Origin: Myxococcales bacterium
Lineage (GTDB): Bacteria; Myxococcota_A; Polyangia; Haliangiales; Haliangiaceae
Length of the DNA stretch: 64,000 nucleotides
Assembly (NCBI GenBank): GCA_016707895.1
Contig: JADJGV010000012.1
Coordinates: 122,001-186,000, forward strand
Direction of reading: 5' to 3'
Shown here: in pieces, positions 58,264 to 64,000 of the stretch
How positions within the stretch are numbered: position 1 is the first letter of the stretch
Layout: each line of letters begins with the position of its first letter
Position numbers and translations under genes: made by a program
Notes under the pieces: generated by a model
Seen by the model: the letters and a program-made list of their open reading frames with translations, nothing else
Database searches by the model: none
Told to the model about the DNA's origin: nothing

Positions 58264-59457
58264 ATGGCTTCGACTCGACTCATCCTCGGCCTGGGCGCCG
58301 CGCTCGCGCTGCTCGCCGCGCCCGCCCTGGCCCAGTCGCCGGCCAAGCAGGCCGACACGCTCAACGAGCAGGGCAAGGCGCTGTCCCGCGCCAAGAAGTA
58401 CGACGAGGCGTCGGACAAGTTCCGCCAGGCGATCGTGCTGTCGCCCGAGGGCCGGTTCTACCTGAACCTGTGCATGTCGCTGTACCAGGCGGGCAAGCTC
58501 GGCGAGGCCAACAACGCCTGCCGCGCAGTCCGGGATCACGGCGCCACCAGCCAGCAGGTCGGCCAAGCCCAGACGATCGTCGACCAGTTCATCGCTCCCA
58601 AGATGCGCGAGGCCGGCCTCGATCCCGAGACCGGCAAGCCGCTCGGCGGCAACCCGGACAACGGCAACCCCGACAACGGCAACCCCGACAACGGCAACCC
58701 CGACAACGGCAACCCCGACAACGGCAACCCCGACAACGGCAACCCCGACAACGGCAACCCCGACAACGGCAACCCCGACAACGGCAACCCGAACAACGGC
58801 AACCCGAACAACGGCAACCCGAACAACGGCACCGGCAGCAACTTCACCGTCGCGCCGCCGCCGTCGCTGTTCGACCAGATGGCGAACAAGCCGGCCCACG
58901 AGTACACGTGGAGCCTCGGCGCGCAGCTCCTGGGCATCAGCGCCCGGGTCGGCCGCCAGGACGACTGGAACAACGGCACCGGCGGCCTGCGCCTCGTCAG
59001 CGACTACGCGCTGTCGCGCAACCGGCAGTTCGGCGCCCAGGGCCACCTGACGTTCTTCGGCGTCAGCGGCAACGAGGACGTCGGCAACATGGAGTCGATC
59101 ACCGCGTTCGACCTCGGCGCCTCGGTCTACAAGGAGCTCTGCAAGGGCCGCGCGTGCTTCAAGCCGCTGGTCGGCGCCCAGGTCGGCCTGTACTCGGTCG
59201 ATCAGGACAACCAGTTCGCGGTGCTCGGCGTGCGCGGCGAGCTCGGCCTCGAGTACGCGCTGGGCAAGCGCTACGAGAACGTCGTGACGCTGGCGCTCGG
59301 CTTCAACGGCTTCCTGCCGGCGCAGGAGTCGGACAACGGCGCCGATCCGGCGGCGTTCGGCCTCGATCGCGCGTCGTCGAACCTCTACTTCGGCGTGGGC
59401 TTCACGCGGCGCTTCAACTCGCCGCTCGGCAGCTCGCCGATGTTCAGCATGCAGTGA
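58264..59457 (+). CDS. Secreted TPR protein with NPDNG repeat and barrel-like C-terminus
   Basis: 397 aa. Strong GGAGGAACC before the ATG. Signal peptide (LLAAPALAQ), TPR-like pair (LNEQGKALSRAKKYDEASDKFRQAIVLSPEGRFYLNLCMSLY), then twelve 5-residue repeats: NPDNG nine times and NPNNG three times (nt 58651-58830). The C-terminal region of about 200 residues has alternating strands (TWSLGAQLLGISARVG, CFKPLVGAQVGLYSVD) ending FTRRFNSPLG, like an outer-membrane barrel. A family A element follows 11 nt after the stop. Confidence 0.82.
   Translation: MASTRLILGLGAALALLAAPALAQSPAKQADTLNEQGKALSRAKKYDEASDKFRQAIVLSPEGRFYLNLCMSLYQAGKLGEANNACRAVRDHGATSQQVGQAQTIVDQFIAPKMREAGLDPETGKPLGGNPDNGNPDNGNPDNGNPDNGNPDNGNPDNGNPDNGNPDNGNPDNGNPNNGNPNNGNPNNGTGSNFTVAPPPSLFDQMANKPAHEYTWSLGAQLLGISARVGRQDDWNNGTGGLRLVSDYALSRNRQFGAQGHLTFFGVSGNEDVGNMESITAFDLGASVYKELCKGRACFKPLVGAQVGLYSVDQDNQFAVLGVRGELGLEYALGKRYENVVTLALGFNGFLPAQESDNGADPAAFGLDRASSNLYFGVGFTRRFNSPLGSSPMFSMQ
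58651..58830 (+). repeat. Twelve 15-nt in-frame repeats (NPDNG/NPNNG)
   Basis: Twelve exact 15-base units of the form AACCCCGACAACGGC. The first has CCG for CCC, and the last three have AAC for GAC with CCG. The near-identical centre and diverged ends are typical of arrays that grow and shrink by slippage. Spacer-free and coding, so not CRISPR. Confidence 0.95.
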
Positions 59458-59468
59458 CGTGATATTTG

Positions 59469-59595
59469 GAGGGTCTTTCGCAAAGACCCTCCCCCGGCAT
59501 GCGCCGGGGCCCCCTCCTGAAACGGCCCGGAGCGTGCTGCGCAGGGTCGTGAGGCCCCCACCCGAAACGGCCCGGAGCGTCCAGCGCAGGGTCCA
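59469..59595 (+). repeat. Family A double-hairpin element, copy A2, with duplicated tail
   Basis: Hairpin 1 (59469-59491) is identical to A1. Hairpin 2 (59492-59509) has arms CCCCGGC / GCCGGGG around ATGC. The tail is present twice: CCTGAAACGGCCCGGAGCG at about 59515 and CCCGAAACGGCCCGGAGCG at about 59561. The second can pair through CCCGAAAC with GTTTCGGG at 59595-59602. Starts 11 nt after the upstream stop. Confidence 0.8.
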
Positions 59596-59642
59596 GTTTC
59601 GGGCGCCGGGCAACGCAGGTTCGAGCACCGGTCGACGCGTCA

Positions 59643-59715
59643 GGCGTCTCGCGTCGCGGGGGGAGGCTCGATCCCGGCTTTGCCGGGATCGAGGGGGGCT
59701 CGGCGACGAGCCCCC
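59643..59715 (-). repeat. Family A double-hairpin element, copy A5
   Basis: On the minus strand hairpin 1 (59715-59694) is GGGGGCTCG / CGAGCCCCC with loop TCGC. Hairpin 2 (59693-59667) is a perfect 12-bp stem CTCGATCCCGGC / GCCGGGATCGAG around AAA. Tail CCTCCCCCCGCGACGCGAGA follows. It starts 10 nt after the stop of the minus-strand TPR membrane protein and faces copy A2 between convergent genes. Confidence 0.82.
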
Positions 59716-59725
59716 TGCAATTCAG

Positions 59726-60658
59726 TCAGTCGTCGTCGGCGGGGCGGTCGGCGCCGAGCTCGACCTTGCGGCGGTCGTAGTAGCTGGCGAGCGCGGGGAA
59801 GCTGTCGGCGAGGAACTCGGTGGCGAGCCGCGGGGTGGCCTCGCGCAGGAGCAGGGTCTCCATGTCGGTGTCGCCGCGCTTGCCCAGCGCCCACGCGAGC
59901 AGCACGAGGTTGGTGCCGAAGCGGCTGCAGCCGAGCGCGACCTTGGCCCAGTCGTAGAGCTCCTCGTCGGCGGGCAGCTCGGTCGGCTCGTCGGCGCAGA
60001 ACGCCAGCACCAGATCGGTCAGCGCCAGCTCGAGCGCGAAGTAGTCGCCGGTCGGGGCCTGGCCCAGCTCGCCGCGCGCGGTGCGCGCCGCCGGCAACCG
60101 CCCCATCACCGCCAGCAGCTGCGTGCGGTCGAAGGCGCAGACCCAGTACATCGCCCGGCGCCGCCGCGGCGCCACCGAGCCCATCGCGCGATCGTAGAGC
60201 GCCAGCGCGGCGTCGAACTGACCGCGCTGCCACTCGAGCTTGCCGCGCAGGTAGGCCAGGAACGGTCGCAGCGCCTCCCCTACCCGGCCCCGCTCGATCG
60301 CGACCACCGCCGCCAGCGCCTCGTCGCGGCGCCCGGCCGAGGCCAGCACCAGCGCGCCGCGCGCCCGGCGCCACGCCTGGCTCTGCCGCCACATCAGCGC
60401 CGCGAACACGCTGCCGGCGACGATCCCGAAGATCGGCCCCGAGACGATCGACATCGCGGCCACGCCGACGCCGGCCACGCCGCCGACCACCGACCACGCC
60501 ACCGCCTGCTGCCGCCGCATCGCCGGCTCGCCCATGACCTGGCCGTCGTCGTCGAGCAACAGCACCTCGCCCGGCTTGGCGTCGGCCAGCGACCGCGACA
60601 CCCGCCACGGCGGGGGATCGCCGCTGAGCACCAGCGCGGTTTCGGACTTGGCGGTCAC
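59726..60658 (-). CDS. TPR-like membrane protein, hypothetical
   Basis: 310 aa. Two hydrophobic helices (AVAWSVVGGVAGVGVAAMSIVSG and IFGIVAGSVFAALMW, about residues 50-90) are followed by helical repeats (GRRDEALAAVVAIERGRVGEALRPFLAYLRGKLEWQRGQFDAALALYDRAMG) of TPR type. No enzyme motif. GTG start at 60658 overlaps the stop of the GIY-YIG gene by 4 bp. Copy A5 lies 10 nt beyond its stop. Function unknown. Confidence 0.8.
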   Translation of the reverse strand: MTAKSETALVLSGDPPPWRVSRSLADAKPGEVLLLDDDGQVMGEPAMRRQQAVAWSVVGGVAGVGVAAMSIVSGPIFGIVAGSVFAALMWRQSQAWRRARGALVLASAGRRDEALAAVVAIERGRVGEALRPFLAYLRGKLEWQRGQFDAALALYDRAMGSVAPRRRRAMYWVCAFDRTQLLAVMGRLPAARTARGELGQAPTGDYFALELALTDLVLAFCADEPTELPADEELYDWAKVALGCSRFGTNLVLLAWALGKRGDTDMETLLLREATPRLATEFLADSFPALASYYDRRKVELGADRPADDD

Positions 60659-60915
60659 GGATCGCAGTCTAGCGGATGTGGCGCCAGGCGCCGACGGCCG
60701 CGGCGCCGCTTGATGCGCGCCTCGATGACCTGGGCGCCGCCGCGGGTCGGCACCGGGCCGACCAGCCGACCCACCTCCCATGGCCGGTGGCCGCGGGTCG
60801 CGCGGGCGCCGCCGACCAGCTCGCCGTTGTGCTGGCGCAGGCGGCGGTCCACATCGGTGGCGATCCCGACGTAGGTGCGCCCCCGACCTGAGACGAGCAC
60901 GTAGACGAACCACAT
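60655..60915 (-). CDS. GIY-YIG nuclease-domain protein
   Basis: 86 aa. WFVYVLVSGRGRTYVGIATDVDRRLRQHN gives the VYVL...TYVGIATD form of GIY-YIG with the conserved Arg (RRLRQHN). The family's catalytic Glu is probably in VIEARIKRR. Similar stand-alone small proteins (YhbQ/UPF0213-like) are common and may act in DNA repair or recombination. The C-terminus is Arg-rich. The start is ATG 60915; it is translationally coupled to the TPR membrane protein gene. Confidence 0.88.
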   Translation of the reverse strand: MWFVYVLVSGRGRTYVGIATDVDRRLRQHNGELVGGARATRGHRPWEVGRLVGPVPTRGGAQVIEARIKRRRGRRRLAPHPLDCDP

Positions 60916-60935
60916 GGCTGCGGCATTTTTACATC

Positions 60936-60963
60936 TCCCCGACACGGGGCACACGGTCGGGGA
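60936..60963 (+). promoter_or_regulatory. Inverted repeat upstream of gltA
   Basis: TCCCCGAC and GTCGGGGA form a perfect 8-bp stem with a 12-base spacer, about 75 bases before the citrate synthase start and just outside the divergent GIY-YIG gene. It could be an operator or leader hairpin. A T5 run lies just before it. Confidence 0.4.
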
Positions 60964-61037
60964 TCTGGTAGGTTGCGCGCGTCGATACGCCGCGCTGCGG
61001 CATCCGAAAAGACACCCGCGATCGAGGGAGTTCCTTC

Positions 61038-62336
<1,299 letters not shown>

Positions 62337-62343
62337 ACTACTT

Positions 62344-62416
62344 GGAGGGTTTGTCGACAAACCCTCCCCCACGGGGTCATGCCCCCGTGGGTCCCCCACC
62401 CGATACGCGAGAGCCC
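62344..62416 (+). repeat. Family A double-hairpin element, copy A3
   Basis: Hairpin 1 (62344-62367) has arms GGAGGGTTTG / CAAACCCTCC around TCGA. Hairpin 2 (62368-62391) has arms CCCACGGGG / CCCCGTGGG around TCATGC. Tail CCCACCCGATACGCGAGAG follows, nearly the A1 tail. Both stems differ in sequence from A1 and A2 yet remain fully paired. Starts 7 nt after the gltA stop. Confidence 0.82.
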
Positions 62417-62495
62417 CGAGCGCGGTGATAGTGGCAGGTGGCGGATGGCTCCCGTGGCGGCGGCGGGTGGCTTGCGTGGCGGCGGCGGGCGCGGC

Positions 62496-62924
62496 ATGGT
62501 GCCCGCCATGCTCGCGCCTGCGCACCCGACGTCCTCGGCGACCACCGACGGCATCGAAGTCACGGTGAAGTCCCGCTACCTTCCGGAGCAGTCGGCGCCG
62601 GATCAGCACCGCTTCGTCTTCGCCTACACGATCTCGATCGCCAACCGGGGCGATCGCCCGGCGCAGCTGCGCACCCGCCACTGGGTCATCACCGACGGCC
62701 GCGGCGGCGTCGAGGAGGTCCGCGGCGACGGCGTGGTCGGCGAGCAGCCGCGGCTCGAGCCCGGCGAGCAGTTCCAGTACACCTCGGGCTGCGTGCTCAA
62801 GACGCCGATCGGCACGATGCACGGCACCTACCAGATGGTGCGCGACGACGGCGACGGCTTCGACGCCGAGATCGCGGCGTTCTCGCTGGTGGCGCCGACC
62901 CGGCCCGCCGCGATGATGAACTGA
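62496..62924 (+). CDS. apaG: ApaG domain protein
   Basis: 142 aa (138 if ATG 62508 is used). An immunoglobulin-like beta-sandwich linked in enterobacteria to cobalt/magnesium resistance and Ap4A metabolism; biochemical role unclear. Diagnostic blocks: GIEVTVKSRYLPEQS, FAYTISIANRGD, QLRTRHWVITDG, GDGVVGEQPRLEPGEQFQYTSGC, and MHGTYQMV. No ksgA or apaH neighbour. It lies beyond copy A3 after gltA, so it probably has its own promoter. Confidence 0.94.
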   Translation: MVPAMLAPAHPTSSATTDGIEVTVKSRYLPEQSAPDQHRFVFAYTISIANRGDRPAQLRTRHWVITDGRGGVEEVRGDGVVGEQPRLEPGEQFQYTSGCVLKTPIGTMHGTYQMVRDDGDGFDAEIAAFSLVAPTRPAAMMN

Positions 62925-63406
62925 GCGCCGGCGCGCGGATCGACCGGGAGACGCGGTCGTGGGGGCGCGAAGCCGCCCCGCGGCGCTGGCATCCCGGGGT
63001 CGAGGAGCCGACCGTGCGTTGGCGTCGTCGGTGCCCACGCGGAGCCGCCACGTGGCAGGCGTGGATCGCGTGAGCCGCGCCGGGCCGGTCAAGGCGAACG
63101 GATGGCCGTAGGCGACGTCTTGGGGCGGCGCGACAGCGCTGTGGGCCTCACGAAGCCCCCTCGGCTTCGAGCCACCGCCGCTCCCACGCGAGAACCAGCT
63201 TCGTCCGCTCCTTGGTCACGTCGGTCGCTTTCCAGGGCAACGACAAGCGCGCCCCTGATGAGTCGCGCATCAACGATGTCCGTGGGCAGGTGACCCAGCC
63301 CGTCCAGGATGTTCGCGGGCCAAGGATGTACCAGGGCTGTACCCGACCGGCCCCCTCCGACGGGACTTGACGGCTGGAGCAGTCGTTGCTATCTATGCCG
63401 TATTCA
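62925..63406. other. Accessory intergenic region
   Basis: 482 bases without an intact gene. It holds a GGGGCG / CGCCCC hairpin near 62957-62977 after apaG, then, from about 63140, sequence of visibly lower G+C with an insertion-sequence remnant on the minus strand (63148-63264). The drop in composition and the adjoining transposase gene suggest foreign DNA. Confidence 0.5.
63148..63264 (-). pseudogene. Fragment of an integrase-core (IS481/IS3-like) transposase N-terminus
   Basis: A 38-codon open stretch, from an ATG at 63264, reads LPWKATDVTKERTKLVLAWE then RRWLEAEGA. This resembles the PWKxxxVxxxRxxFVxxxER opening of IS481/IS3-type transposases just before their helix-turn-helix. The frame then stops, and I find no continuation. 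The match is from memory of the family and is short, so it is a tentative relic call. Confidence 0.38.
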
Positions 63407-64000
63407 ATGAGTCCGCCAAGCCGCCGCCCGTCGGCCCAGCTCACGCTGGATCAGGCGCGTCGCCCGACCGGGCGCGGCGGCTGGCGCCCCGGCGCCGGCC
63501 GGCCGAAGGGCCGCGCCACCTGCTCCCACCAGACCCGGCCGCGGTTCCCGGCGTCGGTGCCGCTGCACGTCACGCTCAAGCTCGCCGCGGGCGTGCCGTC
63601 GTTCCGCAAGGCCGCGATCATGCGCGTCGTCCGCGCCGCCATCGCGGCCGGTGGTCACCGCGGCGACTTCCGCGTCGTCCACTACAACGTCCTCGGCGAC
63701 CACCTCCACCTCGTCGTCGAGGCCGCGGGCGCCGCCGCGCTCGCCCGCGGCATGCAGGGCCTGTCGGTACGCCTCGCCCGCCGCGTCAACGCGCTGCTCG
63801 GGCGCCGCGGACGCCTGCTGGCCCAGCGCTACCACGCGCGCCCGCTGCGCACGCCGACCGAGGTGCGCAACGCGGTCCGCTACGTGCTGCTCAACGCCAG
63901 ACATCACGGCGCCGAGCGCGGCGCCGTGATGGCCCGCGGCTGGGTCGATCCGTACTCCAGCGCGCTGTGGTTCGACGGCTGGAAGACCGCGATCCGGACC
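63407..64000 (+). CDS. RAYT/IS200-like HUH transposase (partial, C-terminus off the right edge)
   Basis: 198 codons present, open at base 64000. The N-terminus RGGWRPGAGRPKGR is the GxRxGAGRPxG opening common in REP-associated tyrosine transposases. The Y1 domain has VPLHVTLKLAAGVPSFRK, the HUH pair in GDHLHLVVEA (H-L-H), and GRLLAQRYHARPLRTPTEVRNAVRYVLLNARHHG, where the Tyr of VRYVLLN is the candidate nucleophile. RAYTs are single-copy, domesticated relatives of IS200/IS605 enzymes that act on short hairpin repeats. Family A hairpins are the obvious candidates here, which is hypothesis. Confidence 0.85.
   Translation, partial: MSPPSRRPSAQLTLDQARRPTGRGGWRPGAGRPKGRATCSHQTRPRFPASVPLHVTLKLAAGVPSFRKAAIMRVVRAAIAAGGHRGDFRVVHYNVLGDHLHLVVEAAGAAALARGMQGLSVRLARRVNALLGRRGRLLAQRYHARPLRTPTEVRNAVRYVLLNARHHGAERGAVMARGWVDPYSSALWFDGWKTAIRT

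Noticed and set aside
58651..58830. Repeat array as CRISPR
   Set aside because: The units are contiguous with no spacers and encode an in-frame peptide; no cas genes are present.

Overview
The window is a very GC-rich, gene-dense bacterial chromosome segment with almost every third codon position G or C. Eukaryote-like Ser/Thr kinases, FHA proteins, many small lipoproteins, a PHM-like copper monooxygenase and a Skp-BamA-Lol cluster point to a Myxococcota (deltaproteobacterial) host. This is inference from content; there is no rRNA or other marker gene here.

Layout. 1-11.6 kb: partial PlsB-like acyltransferase, RecQ with a long charged tail, then a same-strand run with an M16 protease pair, a MATE exporter and an M1-like metallopeptidase lipoprotein. 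11.8-24.8 kb: Cys-rich lipoprotein, DUF3025 protein, plsX with a HAD phosphatase, two Ser/Thr kinases, a glycosyltransferase, a PHM-like lipoprotein and a cheW-cheA(REC) pair. 24.9-34.9 kb (minus strand): epmA-efp, then skp-bamA-lolD-barrel-lolC/E-lysS, an outer-membrane biogenesis cluster. 34.9-43 kb: thioredoxin-like lipoprotein, PLP enzyme, hydrolase, esterase, prfB with a complete programmed +1 frameshift site, purF, FHA protein. 43-53 kb: duplicated tail-tube-like protein, membrane proteins, OmpA and extensin-like envelope proteins, accA-miaA-mutL, SDR and acyltransferase. 53-64 kb: TPR protein, Gly-rich lipoprotein behind an AT-rich island, histidine kinase, FHA-GGDEF protein, penicillin-binding protein, repeat-bearing secreted protein, GIY-YIG protein, citrate synthase, apaG, an insertion-sequence remnant and a RAYT-like HUH transposase running off the right edge.

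How the genes work together. Lipid supply (plsX, accA, acyltransferases), outer-membrane protein assembly (skp, bamA) and lipoprotein export (lolD, lolC/E) sit beside many genes for their clients, the lipoproteins and barrels. efp and epmA form a translation-factor modification pair, and prfB autoregulates by frameshifting.

Most notable unexplained structure: two families of intergenic inverted-repeat elements. Family A has six copies of two abutting hairpins, and five of them start 6-11 nt after a stop codon in the sense direction. Family B has two copies with a 71-nt core that is 70/71 identical, flanked by 11-bp arms that differ completely between copies yet stay perfectly complementary. 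A RAYT-like transposase lies about 1 kb from one family A copy. Hexamer arrays built on GGATCG or GGATCC also recur at gene 3' ends.
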